A stretch of 64,000 nucleotides of DNA from CBDHGY01 sp965263325 (GTDB lineage Bacteria > Pseudomonadota > Alphaproteobacteria > Caulobacterales > Hyphomonadaceae). The notes beneath the pieces are model-generated. The model was not told the origin of the DNA. It searched no databases and worked only from the letters and a program-made list of their open reading frames with translations. Positions 27,568 through 36,720 of this stretch are shown one piece after another. Position 1 is the stretch's first letter. Every line of letters begins with the position of its first letter. The stretch is from NCBI GenBank assembly GCA_965263325.1, contig CBDHGY010000002.1, forward strand, positions 2,046,001 to 2,110,000, written 5' to 3'. The translations under genes and the position numbers were made by a program.

Positions 27568-27810
27568 ATGTTTTCTGGCTGGGAAATATTGCCATTCGTA
27601 CTCGCGGGATTGGCTTTCACAATTGCAGGACTTTGTGGGCTTTCGCTCGCGGGCATTGCACTCAGCTGGGTGTTCGCAGCTGACGATCCATCGAATTCCA
27701 TAATATTCGGATTTGCGCCGAGCGCAGTCATAGTCGGTGCGATTTCATTGATCGTCGGCTATCTATCCTATTCGTTTGGGCGAGAACTGGAAAAGCGAAC
27801 ACACCGATAA
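27568..27810 (+). CDS. small hypothetical membrane protein
   Basis: An 80-residue open frame with two strongly hydrophobic segments (about 7-34 and 46-68) and a charged C-terminus (GRELEKRTHR). I do not recognise it. No good ribosome-binding site is visible, but it fills the space between a terminator and trmD and ends 46 bases before trmD. It occupies the place where rimM usually precedes trmD. Confidence 0.45.
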   Translation: MFSGWEILPFVLAGLAFTIAGLCGLSLAGIALSWVFAADDPSNSIIFGFAPSAVIVGAISLIVGYLSYSFGRELEKRTHR

Positions 27811-27856
27811 GTCGGGGTTGATTGCCAATCGGCTCAGGTGGAGGCAATAAACCCCA

Positions 27857-28549
27857 ATGTTCACCGCGACCGCCCTCACTCTATTACCTGACGCCTTTCC
27901 CGGCCCGCTCGGCGTATCGATCCTGGAGCGCGCGCGGGCGGATGGCATCTGGTCACTCGAAACAGTGGACCTTCGAGACTTCGGCGAAGGAAAACATAAG
28001 AATGTCGACGATCCCCCTGCGGGCGGCGGGGCCGGTATGGTTATGCGCGCCGATATCGCCGCCGCCGCCATCGATAGCGTGCCACGAGAGGATCGCCCCC
28101 TCATCCTACTTTCCCCGCGCGGGGTTCCGTTTACGCAAGCGAAAGCCAGAGAGCTCGCGGCCGGCCCGGGCCTCATCTGTTTTTGCGGGCGGTTCGAGGG
28201 TCTCGACCAACGGGTGATCGAGGCACGCGAGATGGAAGAGATCTCCATCGGGGATTATGTGCTCGCAGGCGGGGAAGTAGCAGCGATGGCTCTGATTGAA
28301 GCGGTCGTGCGCTTGCTACCCGGTGTGGCTGGCAATTCAGACAGTTTGACCGATGAAAGCTTCGAATCCGGTCTCCTGGAATATCCCCAATACACCCGGC
28401 CCAGAGACTGGGAAGGACGCCAAATTCCTGAGATTCTTCTCTCTGGCGACCACAAAAAGATCGCGGAATGGCGAAAAGCTGAAAGCGAGGACTTGACGAA
28501 AGCGCGCCGGAGCGATTTATGGGCCGCTTACCGTAAAGGTCATAAGTAA
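27857..28549 (+). CDS. trmD: tRNA (guanine-N1)-methyltransferase TrmD
   Basis: A 230-residue SPOUT knot enzyme that makes m1G37 in tRNAs, preventing frameshifts. TLLPDAFPGPLG, DDPPAGGGAGMVM, CGRFEGLDQRV and SIGDYVLAGGE (AdoMet knot) are all present, as is EYPQYTRPRDWEG. rplS follows 28 bases downstream, the normal alphaproteobacterial order, but rimM and rpsP are not upstream. Confidence 0.96.
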   Translation: MFTATALTLLPDAFPGPLGVSILERARADGIWSLETVDLRDFGEGKHKNVDDPPAGGGAGMVMRADIAAAAIDSVPREDRPLILLSPRGVPFTQAKARELAAGPGLICFCGRFEGLDQRVIEAREMEEISIGDYVLAGGEVAAMALIEAVVRLLPGVAGNSDSLTDESFESGLLEYPQYTRPRDWEGRQIPEILLSGDHKKIAEWRKAESEDLTKARRSDLWAAYRKGHK

Positions 28550-28577
28550 TTTTCGCGCCTTTAGGAGCGCCGATCCG

Positions 28578-29159
28578 ATGAACATTATACAGACTCTCGA
28601 GGCTGAAGAAGCCGCTCGCGTCACAGAAGGCAAGACCATCCCCGATTTCTCACCGGGTGACACGCTAACTGTCAACGTTCGCATTCGCGAAGGCGAGCGC
28701 GAGCGCATCCAGCGCTTTGAAGGTGTTTGCATTGCCCGCTCCGGCCAGGGCCTGAATGAAAGCTTCACCGTTCGCAAGATCTCTTTCGGCGAAGGTGTTG
28801 AGCGCGTCTTCCCAGTTGTTTCCCCAATGCTGGAGAGCATTGCCGTGAAGCGTAAAGGTAAAGTCCGCCGCGCGAAGCTATACTATCTGCGCGATCGCCG
28901 CGGTAAATCTGCACGTATTGCTGAGCGAACAACAGGCCGCGGCATCGAAACCGTCGAGATCGCTGTTTCCAAGACAGAGCGCAAGCGCCAGCGTGCTCTC
29001 GAGAAAGAAGCTCGCAAGAAGCAAGCAGCTGAAGAACGTGAAGCCGCCGCAAAGGCAAAAGCTGAAGCGGAAGCAGCCGCAAAGGCAGAGGCCGAAGCAG
29101 CAGCGGCCGCCGAAGCTGAAAATGCGGAAGCAGCACCAGAAGGCGGCGACGCAGAGTAA
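28578..29159 (+). CDS. rplS: 50S ribosomal protein L19 with long Ala/Glu-rich C-terminal extension
   Basis: The first 120 or so residues are typical L19: IPDFSPGDTLTVNVRIREG, ERIQRFEGVCIAR and GVERVFPVVSPMLESI, then KVRRAKLYYLRDRRGKSARI. L19 lies at the 30S-50S interface. The protein then continues to 193 residues with a low-complexity tail rich in Lys, Ala and Glu (about residue 140 onward), predicted to be a charged helix. Typical L19 is about 115-125 residues. Cotranscribed with trmD. Confidence 0.95.
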   Translation: MNIIQTLEAEEAARVTEGKTIPDFSPGDTLTVNVRIREGERERIQRFEGVCIARSGQGLNESFTVRKISFGEGVERVFPVVSPMLESIAVKRKGKVRRAKLYYLRDRRGKSARIAERTTGRGIETVEIAVSKTERKRQRALEKEARKKQAAEEREAAAKAKAEAEAAAKAEAEAAAAAEAENAEAAPEGGDAE

Positions 29160-29266
29160 AACTGCGCTCAGCATTGACTACTACAACTATGTAGAGAGCG
29201 AATTCTGTGACGAGAGGGTTAATTACGGCCTCTGAACTCTGTTTTTATGGGGATTTTTATTCACAG

Positions 29267-29296
29267 ATCGATTGAATTTAATCGATTGGTTCAATC
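29267..29296. repeat. two overlapping inverted repeats upstream of the TadG-like gene
   Basis: ATCGATT (29267-29273) pairs with AATCGAT (29280-29286), and the overlapping GATTGAA (29270-29276) pairs with TTCAATC (29290-29296). The two foldings exclude each other. They lie in the AT-rich 187-base gap about 50 bases upstream of the TadG-like start, a plausible operator or leader switch. Confidence 0.35.
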
Positions 29297-29346
29297 AACA
29301 AAAAAGACGTCACTGCTAGTTATTCCCTAGAACAACGGGGAATAGA

Positions 29347-30762
29347 ATGCAGCCATTGTTAACGAGACTTCGCTCTTTCGCTCGCGATGTTCGCGGCAAT
29401 ACTGTCATGATCTTGGCTTTGTGCATTATGCCAATCGGCGTTTTGGCCGGAGCTGCGATCGATTTTAGCCGCGCTGAAGCAAATGGAAGGACGTTACAAG
29501 CAAATGCCGATTCCGCAGCAATCGCCGCTGCTCGGTTTGCAATGGACAATCCCGATGCAAAAAAGAAAGACGTCAAGCAATTCGCTCGAAAGTATTTGAG
29601 GAAGACCTTCAAGCCGAACAAGCAAAAAACGCTCAAAAAATTGAAGATCGAATTTGTACGTGATGATCGGATTAGCATAACTGCAGAGTCGACGATACAG
29701 TCATCCATGCTGAGCCTTGCGCAGGTGAATTCTCTCACATCAAAAGTGCGTTCAACAGCGTCTATGGGAACGCCAACGGGGCTGCGCGTTGTATTGGCGC
29801 TCGACAATTCGGACTCGATGGACGGGCCTAAAATGAAGGCGCTCGAAGATGCTGCAACCGATTTTGTCGACCAGCTCGTCGATGATGGTGGTAACTCTTA
29901 CGTGGGTGTTGTTCCCTTCAGTCATCATGTGAATGTCGGAACTGCTTACAAAAACGAACCTTGGATCGATGTTCCAATCGCAACGCCGGTTTCACAGAAA
30001 TCATGCCCTACCGATGCCGATGCGACACGGGCGGCTGGTTGTACGATCGAAACATCCACATGCACAAGAACCGAGGACGGTGTTTCATTCGAAACCACAT
30101 GTAGCACGTGGTCGTGCCCACCCGGAGTCGTTCCAGTAAGCAACTGCTCTACAATCAGTCGGGATCGTGAATGGTGCGGTGCTGTTATCCAGAGAAAACC
30201 CCCACACCACCTGTTGGACGCCCATTACAACACTCACCCCATCGATGCGTATCTAAGCTGGGAAGACAACACCTGGGAATGCAACACTCCTATTCTGCCC
30301 ATGACAAACAGCAAGACAGACCTCAAAGACTATCTTGATGATCTCGATGCCAAAGGTGATACATACATTGCGCCCGGTCTGATGTGGGGATACCGCGTGT
30401 TGTCACCTGAAGCACCGTTTACAGAAATGAGTGGCCACACCGTCACCAAATCAGCGATCGTGTTGATGTCGGATGGTATGAACTCTCGCAGCTTCCAGGA
30501 CTTTGGAACAGGAACCGACCACTACGGAAGTGACAAGAATGAGGCGAACTCGGTCACGCTCGAGACATGTGACTTTATCAAATCCAAGGATGTTGAAATT
30601 TACGCCATCGCGTTCCAGGTCAACGATACCGTTACTGAAAACATGTTGAAGTCCTGCGCAACCAGCTATTCTCATTACTTCGACGCAGGATCGTTTGCCG
30701 AACTAAAGGACGCATTTAATTCAGTCGCAGGAGCATTCCGCGAAATCGCGCTGACAGAGTAA
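29347..30762 (+). CDS. TadG-like pilus-associated protein with VWA domain
   Basis: A 471-residue protein. Residues about 10-40 form the TadE/G-type N-terminus: RDVRGNTVMILALC followed by a hydrophobic helix and AIDFSRAEANGRTLQANADSAAIAAA. A von Willebrand A domain follows with a MIDAS-like LALDNSDSMDG. Several cysteines occur in the central insert (roughly residues 215-275). TadG-type proteins are minor Flp-pilus components, here without other tad genes. GGGGAA upstream supports the start. Confidence 0.85.
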   Translation: MQPLLTRLRSFARDVRGNTVMILALCIMPIGVLAGAAIDFSRAEANGRTLQANADSAAIAAARFAMDNPDAKKKDVKQFARKYLRKTFKPNKQKTLKKLKIEFVRDDRISITAESTIQSSMLSLAQVNSLTSKVRSTASMGTPTGLRVVLALDNSDSMDGPKMKALEDAATDFVDQLVDDGGNSYVGVVPFSHHVNVGTAYKNEPWIDVPIATPVSQKSCPTDADATRAAGCTIETSTCTRTEDGVSFETTCSTWSCPPGVVPVSNCSTISRDREWCGAVIQRKPPHHLLDAHYNTHPIDAYLSWEDNTWECNTPILPMTNSKTDLKDYLDDLDAKGDTYIAPGLMWGYRVLSPEAPFTEMSGHTVTKSAIVLMSDGMNSRSFQDFGTGTDHYGSDKNEANSVTLETCDFIKSKDVEIYAIAFQVNDTVTENMLKSCATSYSHYFDAGSFAELKDAFNSVAGAFREIALTE

Positions 30763-30809
30763 GCAAGCCCGTCATATCGTCGTTACCTATCTCGTATACG
30801 CGGCAAAGA

Positions 30810-31262
30810 ATGCGAAGTTATGCAAAGCTAGTTCTGCTCGGCGCACTTATTTTGGCTGCGTGTGATCAAGCTCAGCCAATCGTAGCGAAAGAGGCCGTTA
30901 AGCGCTTGAAGCAGGCACGGGTACTCGTACCATCCGCAAACTGCCAGTCTGCAAACACCAGCCGGGCACAACTTTCCATCGGTGACCACGTTTTTGAAGA
31001 ACCGCTCGCAGACGCGCGCGCGGCATTTGACGAGTTCAACCGGCCGCAGGTGAGCATTAAGCTGACTGCGAAACAAGCGGAATGGTTTTCGCAGTTCTCA
31101 GCTGAGAATGTCGGAAACACGGTCGATATAAAGATCGATGACGAAGTGGTGTCGTCACCTTACATCGCCTCGCCAATTTTTAGCCCTGAGCTCAGAATTT
31201 CAGGAAATTTCACAGTCGCCGAAACGGTGGAGATCGCGAAGCGCCTGTCGCCGCCATGCTAG
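30810..31262 (+). CDS. lipoprotein with SecD/SecDF P1-head-like domain
   Basis: A 150-residue lipoprotein (lipobox LAAC). Residues 80-147 match the head of the SecD periplasmic P1 domain: VSIKLTAKQAEWFSQFSAENVG, then VDIKIDDEVVSSPYIASPI and RISGNFTVAETVEIAKRL. The head domain in SecD helps pull translocated protein. Here it is detached from the membrane part and lipid-anchored; its role is unknown. Confidence 0.72.
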   Translation: MRSYAKLVLLGALILAACDQAQPIVAKEAVKRLKQARVLVPSANCQSANTSRAQLSIGDHVFEEPLADARAAFDEFNRPQVSIKLTAKQAEWFSQFSAENVGNTVDIKIDDEVVSSPYIASPIFSPELRISGNFTVAETVEIAKRLSPPC

Positions 31263-31318
31263 GAGGCCCAACCGGCCTCTTGCCCTCCCCTGCCCTCTCC
31301 GCCTAAACATCGCAGACT

Positions 31319-32713
31319 ATGGCCAAGACACTCTACGACAAGATTTGGGACGCCCACGTTGCGCAGGAAAACGAGGAGACAGGCGAGGCCTTGCTCTATA
31401 TCGATCTGCATCTCATTCATGAGGTCACAACACCGCAAGCGTTCGATGGTCTAAAGCAAGCTGGCCGAAAAGTTCGGCGCCCGGATCTGACACTTGCTGT
31501 CGCTGATCACAACACGCCAACCGAAAACCAGTATGCTGGCCTTGATGGCGTGAAAGATGATCAAGCGCGTTTACAACTCGAAACACTGACACAGAACGTG
31601 GCCGAACACGGCATAGAGTTTTACCCAATGGGCCATATCAATAATGGTATCGTTCACGTCGTCGGACCCGAGCAAGGGCGGACCCAACCCGGCATGACGA
31701 TCGTTTGCGGCGACAGCCACACCTCCACACATGGAGCATTCGGCGCTCTTGCTCATGGCATCGGAACGAGTGAGGTCGAGCATGTGCTCGCGACGCAAAC
31801 ACTGCGCGCACGCAAGATGAAAAATATGGCCGTAGAAGTGACCGGCAAACTCGCGGACGGGGTCACCGCGAAAGACCTCGCCCTCCATTTGATTGCGAAG
31901 ATCGGAACGGCTGGCGGCACAGGTCACGTCATCGAGTATCGCGGCGAAGCTATCAAAGCCCTCTCGATGGAAGCCAGAATGACACTTTGTAATTTGTCCA
32001 TCGAAGGCGGCGCACGCGCCGGGTTGATCGCCCCGGATGAAAAAACGCTCTCCTATATGAAAGGCCGCCCCGCTGCTCCCAAAGGAGGCGCTTGGGAGGT
32101 TGCTCAGCGCTATTGGAAAACGCTTTACTCTGATGCCGCAGCAGACTGGGACGAAATCGTACATATCAGAGCCGAAGACATCGAGCCGACCGTCACATGG
32201 GGCACAAGCCCCGAGCAAGCAATCCCGCTTTCTGGAATCGTACCTTCGCCGGAAGATTTTTCCGACCCGGTTAAACAGGCTGCGACAGCGCGCGCGCTCG
32301 ATTATATGGGACTTGAGGCAGGCGCACCGATTGCCGGAACACCCGTGCAACGCGTTTTTATCGGCTCTTGTACAAACTCACGTATCGAAGATATGCGCGT
32401 TGCCGCTGAAATTGCGAAAGGCAATAGGGTTGCAGAGGGTGTGCGAGCGATGGTGGTGCCGGGCTCGGGCCTTGTGCGCGCACAGGCCGAAAGCGAAGGG
32501 CTTGATGAGATATTCAAAGCTGCCGGGTTTGAATGGCGCGAGCCAGGTTGCTCCATGTGCCTCGGCATGAACCCGGATATCCTTGCGCCAGGTGAGCGCT
32601 GTGCATCGACCTCCAACCGAAACTTCGAAGGCAGGCAAGGCCGAGGCGGGCGCACGCATCTGATGAGCCCCGCTCTGGCGGCGAAAGCGGCTGTCACCGG
32701 CGTTATCGGTTAA
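31319..32713 (+). CDS. leuC: 3-isopropylmalate dehydratase large subunit
   Basis: A 464-residue aconitase-family enzyme of leucine biosynthesis that isomerises 2- to 3-isopropylmalate with LeuD. Cluster cysteines appear in FIGSCTNSR and GCSMCLGMN, and GDSHTSTHGAFGALAHGIG is the substrate-loop signature. leuD is not in the window downstream; a convergent glycosyltransferase follows at once. No attenuator is visible in the short leader. Confidence 0.96.
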   Translation: MAKTLYDKIWDAHVAQENEETGEALLYIDLHLIHEVTTPQAFDGLKQAGRKVRRPDLTLAVADHNTPTENQYAGLDGVKDDQARLQLETLTQNVAEHGIEFYPMGHINNGIVHVVGPEQGRTQPGMTIVCGDSHTSTHGAFGALAHGIGTSEVEHVLATQTLRARKMKNMAVEVTGKLADGVTAKDLALHLIAKIGTAGGTGHVIEYRGEAIKALSMEARMTLCNLSIEGGARAGLIAPDEKTLSYMKGRPAAPKGGAWEVAQRYWKTLYSDAAADWDEIVHIRAEDIEPTVTWGTSPEQAIPLSGIVPSPEDFSDPVKQAATARALDYMGLEAGAPIAGTPVQRVFIGSCTNSRIEDMRVAAEIAKGNRVAEGVRAMVVPGSGLVRAQAESEGLDEIFKAAGFEWREPGCSMCLGMNPDILAPGERCASTSNRNFEGRQGRGGRTHLMSPALAAKAAVTGVIG

Positions 32714-32715
32714 TA

Positions 32716-33702
32716 TTAATCGACGCGGCTGCGCACATCAGCTTTGCGTTGTAACATGGTGACCGGATTCCACGACATAGCGCTGACAAGTGAAGCACCG
32801 CTCACGCGCCGACTCGCCATTAGTGATTTGCGTTCCTTGAGGATTGGCCCAGCGCCTTTGAGCGCCGCCCATATACCGCGCCACGTGTCTTTCGCACGTT
32901 TGGTAACAAGGCCGCGCAATAAGATCATGACCGTAAGCGCGATATGCCCAGGCAATGTAATAATCAGCAACCACATGGGTGTATTCTTCAGGTAGACCCA
33001 AAGTCGGTTGCGCGCGCCATGGAAAAGGGCGAACTCGCTAACTCTCCCGGAGACGCCGCCGCCTTCATGCGTGATTTTGGCCTCCGGCAAAAATACGCAC
33101 GTTTCACCTGCAAGACGCATACGGTAGCCGAGATCCACATCCTCGCAAAAACAGAAGAGTTTTTCATCAAATCCGCCATGCGCAAGGAAAGATTCGCGCA
33201 TATACATCGCGCCTGCCCCGCACGGCGCAAAGCACGTCCCCTCTTCTGGCATTTCTGCGATAGGTCGCCCAAAACCACCGCGCCATGGGATACCGAAGCC
33301 AAGATAGGCGTCTCCCGCGCCGTCCATACGAGAGGGGTCAGCCATGTTTATTTGCGCAGAGGCGAACATAACGGCATCAGGATGACGAGATGCCCCCTCC
33401 GCAAGTTTTTCGAGCCAATCAGGCGCGGCGGCCGCGTCTGGGTTTAAGAGAACAATCCAGTCGCCCTTGGCTTCACGTGCCGCGAGATTGTTCGCTGCCG
33501 CAAACCCAATATTCGTGTTTTGCGGTCGCAAATGTAGATTTGCGGGCAAAACATCACCGAGGCGCTCCATCGAACCATCAGTGCTGGCGCTGTCGACAAG
33601 AAAGACCTCGAAGTCCGAAACCGTCTGATTGGCAAGCGATGCCAGAGCACCCGCGATATAGTCGCCGCCATTATAATTTACGATGATGACAGAAAATCTC
33701 AC
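32716..33702 (-). CDS. glycosyltransferase family 2
   Basis: A 328-residue GT2 enzyme, beginning FSVIIVNYNGGDYIAGALASL; DSASTDGS and the DxD-like LLNPDAAA follow. The ED-x-D-like FCEDVDLGYRMRLAGE is the rhamnosyltransferase-type acceptor motif. A hydrophobic segment (WLLIITLPGHIALTVMILL) lies near residue 250. It would add a sugar to a surface glycan, acting at the cytoplasmic face. It stands alone, not in a polysaccharide cluster. Confidence 0.88.
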   Translation of the reverse strand: MRFSVIIVNYNGGDYIAGALASLANQTVSDFEVFLVDSASTDGSMERLGDVLPANLHLRPQNTNIGFAAANNLAAREAKGDWIVLLNPDAAAAPDWLEKLAEGASRHPDAVMFASAQINMADPSRMDGAGDAYLGFGIPWRGGFGRPIAEMPEEGTCFAPCGAGAMYMRESFLAHGGFDEKLFCFCEDVDLGYRMRLAGETCVFLPEAKITHEGGGVSGRVSEFALFHGARNRLWVYLKNTPMWLLIITLPGHIALTVMILLRGLVTKRAKDTWRGIWAALKGAGPILKERKSLMASRRVSGASLVSAMSWNPVTMLQRKADVRSRVD

Positions 33703-33828
33703 GCGCCCGCCACAGCTCCGAAAGAACCTAATACGACTGGGTTATCCACACGCAAACTCCCATTAGCCATTCTGATACTCCGACCGTGGTAAAGCGATCT
33801 TGAACAACTATTGTCCCCATGGTGAGTT

Positions 33829-34839
33829 ATGCATAGACAGTTTCTCGCAGCCCTGACAGCCCTTTTATTGGTAGGCGGTGTAGGAACACTATGGTTGTTG
33901 CAAAAAGCAGACGCCGATGTCCCAGAAGCGCCAGCTACACCAGTTGAACGTTGCATGAATTTGTCAGGTGCTCTGGAAGCTCCCGAAGAAGGATTGTGGG
34001 GATATTCAATTCGGCAGGTCGACCTCTATCGCTTGAAAGCGCAGGGGTTTGATACTGTTCGCCTACCTGTTCGCTGGAAGCTGTTCGAGCATGGCCAGGA
34101 CTTTTTTATTGATCCGATCCAACTCTCACGCGTCGGAGAAGTGATCGAGCACGCACACGCGGCTGGATTGAAAGTGATCCTAAATGCCCATCATTACAAC
34201 GAGTTGAATGAGGACCCCGACACGCATGAACCCCGACTGGAAGCCATTTGGAGGCAGCTATCCGAACATTTTCGTGACGCTCCACCTGAGCTGATCTTTG
34301 AGCTCATAAATGAGCCGCATAGCAAAATGACCATTCAGCGAACGGATGCATTGAACCGTCGCTTGCTGGAGATCGTTCGGACGGCGCACCCCGACCGATG
34401 GGTGCTTTACGGCACTGCGCACTGGGGAACGCTGGAAGGCATGCTGAAAAGCGACCCGCCTTACGACCCCAAAGCGATGATCGGATTCCACTATTACGAG
34501 CCGTTCAACTTTACCCATCAGGGCGCTTTTTTTGTCGATCCTCCGCTGCCAACCGGTGTGACCTGGGGGTCAGTGCCTGATCGCCAGAAAATCCGGAGCG
34601 ATTTCGCCAGTGCTGCACGATTTCGTGATCACTCAGGGATGGCGCTCATCTTGGGCGAGTTCGGTGTATACGAGCATGTGCCGCTCGATTTGCGGGCCAA
34701 ATGGACCGAATTCGTTAGGATTGAAGCAGAAGCTGCTGGTTTTGGCTGGTGCCATTGGGGATTTGCGACCACCTTCAAGACCTATGATTTGGACACAGAA
34801 GCCTGGATATCCCCTATTCTGCAGGCCTTAATTCCTTAA
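33829..34839 (+). CDS. GH5-family endoglucanase-like hydrolase
   Basis: A 336-residue protein with an N-terminal signal anchor and then a GH5 (cellulase) barrel. The acid/base Glu162 lies in FELINEPHS, the nucleophile Glu277 in LILGEFGVYE. Residues GFDTVRLPVRW and ILNAHHYNEL are also family hallmarks. Probably a periplasmic beta-glucanase or mannanase-type enzyme; substrate unknown. No other glucan genes adjoin. Confidence 0.9.
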   Translation: MHRQFLAALTALLLVGGVGTLWLLQKADADVPEAPATPVERCMNLSGALEAPEEGLWGYSIRQVDLYRLKAQGFDTVRLPVRWKLFEHGQDFFIDPIQLSRVGEVIEHAHAAGLKVILNAHHYNELNEDPDTHEPRLEAIWRQLSEHFRDAPPELIFELINEPHSKMTIQRTDALNRRLLEIVRTAHPDRWVLYGTAHWGTLEGMLKSDPPYDPKAMIGFHYYEPFNFTHQGAFFVDPPLPTGVTWGSVPDRQKIRSDFASAARFRDHSGMALILGEFGVYEHVPLDLRAKWTEFVRIEAEAAGFGWCHWGFATTFKTYDLDTEAWISPILQALIP

Positions 34840-34967
34840 ACGCCCCCCTTTCAAAAGCCACATTCAATGCCTACCTAAAGCTTAAGCGTGATGCTTGGCG
34901 TGCGCTATCGTGAGGCTTGGTCGCCGCGTACGGGACCTGTAAATGCCTGATTTTTATAAGTTTCCTG

Positions 34968-34980
34968 CCAGCTTAGCTGG
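34968..34980 (+). promoter_or_regulatory. small hairpin in the rpoH leader
   Basis: CCAGC-TTA-GCTGG is a perfect 5-bp hairpin 30 bases upstream of the rpoH start codon, ahead of the GGGGAGG ribosome-binding site. It may affect messenger stability or translation; too small for a strong claim. Confidence 0.3.
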
Positions 34981-35009
34981 AGGGACTTGAAGACTAAGGG
35001 GAGGCCAAA

Positions 35010-35912
35010 ATGGCCGAACAAACCGGTAATATCAGCACATCGCTGACGCTGAGCCCTGAGCAGGGACTCAGCCGCTATTTACAAGAAATTCGAAAATTCC
35101 CAATGCTCGAGAAGAATGAAGAGTTCATGCTCGCGCGCAAATGGCAAGAATCTGAAGACACTCAGGCCGCCGAGAAGATGGTGACATCGCATCTGCGCCT
35201 CGTGGCAAAGATCGCCATGGGATACCGCGGCTACGGCTTACCGATGGCGGAGGTGATCTCCGAAGGAAATGTCGGACTCATGCAGGCGGTTAAGAAGTTT
35301 GATCCAGACAAGGGTTTCCGTCTCGCAACCTACGCGATGTGGTGGATTCGCGCTTCTATTCAGGAATACATCCTGCGCACGTGGAGCCTTGTGAAGCTCG
35401 GTACAACAGCTGCGCAAAAGAAACTGTTCTTCAATCTTCGCCGCATCAAAGGCGAAATCCAGGCTCTGGACGAGGGTGATCTCAAACCAGATCAAGTCAA
35501 GGAAATCGCGGACCGTCTCAACGTCCCCGAAAAAGATGTGGTGTCCATGAACGGGCGCATGTCGGGCTCTGACGCCTCGCTGAATGTGCCTATGGGCCAG
35601 GACGGGGATATGGAGTGGCAAGACTGGCTCGCGGATGAGGAGCCGAACCATTCCGTTGAATACGCAGACAAGCAGGAGTTTGATGCGCGTATGACGTTGC
35701 TCCAGAACGCAATGGCGGATCTAAATGAGCGCGAACAGCACATTCTCACTGAACGGCGCCTGTCTGAAGAGCCAAAGACATTGGAAGAGCTCTCTGAGGT
35801 CTACAATGTGTCTCGTGAGCGCATTCGCCAGATCGAAGTACGCGCATTCGAGAAACTTCAGAAAGCGATGCAGAAAATGGCAAAGGAACAGGGCCTGCCC
35901 GTTGGTGCGTAA
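35010..35912 (+). CDS. rpoH: heat-shock sigma factor RpoH (sigma-32)
   Basis: A 300-residue sigma-70-family factor directing heat-shock transcription. SHLRLVAKIAMGYRGYGLP, FDPDKGFRLATYAMWWIRASIQEYIL (regions 2.2-2.4), the sigma-32-specific box QKKLFFNLRRIKGE and the region 4 helix TLEELSEVYNVSRERIRQIE identify it. GGGGAGG lies 5-6 bases upstream. A TrmH-type methyltransferase GTG overlaps its last codons. Confidence 0.95.
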   Translation: MAEQTGNISTSLTLSPEQGLSRYLQEIRKFPMLEKNEEFMLARKWQESEDTQAAEKMVTSHLRLVAKIAMGYRGYGLPMAEVISEGNVGLMQAVKKFDPDKGFRLATYAMWWIRASIQEYILRTWSLVKLGTTAAQKKLFFNLRRIKGEIQALDEGDLKPDQVKEIADRLNVPEKDVVSMNGRMSGSDASLNVPMGQDGDMEWQDWLADEEPNHSVEYADKQEFDARMTLLQNAMADLNEREQHILTERRLSEEPKTLEELSEVYNVSRERIRQIEVRAFEKLQKAMQKMAKEQGLPVGA

Positions 35913-36720
35913 CCGGCCTGTTCCAATTAAAATATCAGATAGCCGCGATCCGAGGGTCGCGGCTTATTTGCAGGTGCGTGAGCGCGACCTGACCGGCCGA
36001 GACGGTAAGTTCATTGTGGAAGGCAAAGTGACGCTCACCACATTGGTTCAGCGCTCACGGTTTCAGATCGAAAGTCTATTTCTTTGCGAAACTCGTCTGG
36101 AACCTCTCACAACAGTACTCGCCCAATTGCCGGCGGGCATCCCTGTTTACACAGCGCCTCAGAGTTTGATGGACGAGATCGCTGGATTTCCGATCCACCG
36201 AGGTGTCCTCGCCTGCGGAATTAAGGGCGAGCCGCTTAGTATCGGTGACCTTGTTTCCGAGACGGGCGCGTCCACCCTACTCGTCCTCAACAATATATCG
36301 AACCACGACAATGTCGGCGCGGGGTTTCGTAACGCTGCCGCCTTTGGCGCTAGCGGCGTGGTCCTTGATGCGGAAAGTTGTGACCCGCTCTACCGGAAGT
36401 CCATTCGGGTGTCTGCTGGTTCTGCATTGTGGTTACCCTTCGTGCACGAAGGATCGGGCGCTGATCACATCATAGCTTTACAGGACGCTGGCTACACGGT
36501 CTGGGCAATGACCCCGCGCGCAGACGCTGCTCCCCACACATCGCTTGATATCCCAGATCGCGTTGCAATATTACTCGGTGCGGAAGGACCCGGCCTTCCC
36601 GATCATCTCATTGATGCAGCAAAACCGGTCCGCATTCCTATGTCAGACGGCTTCGACAGTGTGAACGTCGCTACCGCCGGCGCGATTGCCCTCAGCCATG
36701 TGTTTGCAGGGCGGAGTTAG
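35905..36720 (+). CDS. TrmH-family RNA 2'-O-methyltransferase
   Basis: About 271 residues: a substrate-binding N-terminal domain (RDLTGRDGKFIVEGKVTL) and a SPOUT domain with LVLNNISNHDNVGAGFRNAAAFG (N-x-G-x-x-x-R), AILLGAEGPGLPDHL and SDGFDSVNVATAGAIALSH. The start is GTG at 35905, overlapping the rpoH stop by 8 bases; upstream of it only the out-of-frame rpoH is translated. Stop interlocks with ampG as TTAG. Confidence 0.87.
   Translation: MRNRPVPIKISDSRDPRVAAYLQVRERDLTGRDGKFIVEGKVTLTTLVQRSRFQIESLFLCETRLEPLTTVLAQLPAGIPVYTAPQSLMDEIAGFPIHRGVLACGIKGEPLSIGDLVSETGASTLLVLNNISNHDNVGAGFRNAAAFGASGVVLDAESCDPLYRKSIRVSAGSALWLPFVHEGSGADHIIALQDAGYTVWAMTPRADAAPHTSLDIPDRVAILLGAEGPGLPDHLIDAAKPVRIPMSDGFDSVNVATAGAIALSHVFAGRS

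Noticed and set aside
35725..35904. Upstream extension of the TrmH methyltransferase frame with an ATG
   Set aside because: It lies wholly inside rpoH in another frame and gives a basic, unrelated sequence; the domain begins after the GTG at 35905.
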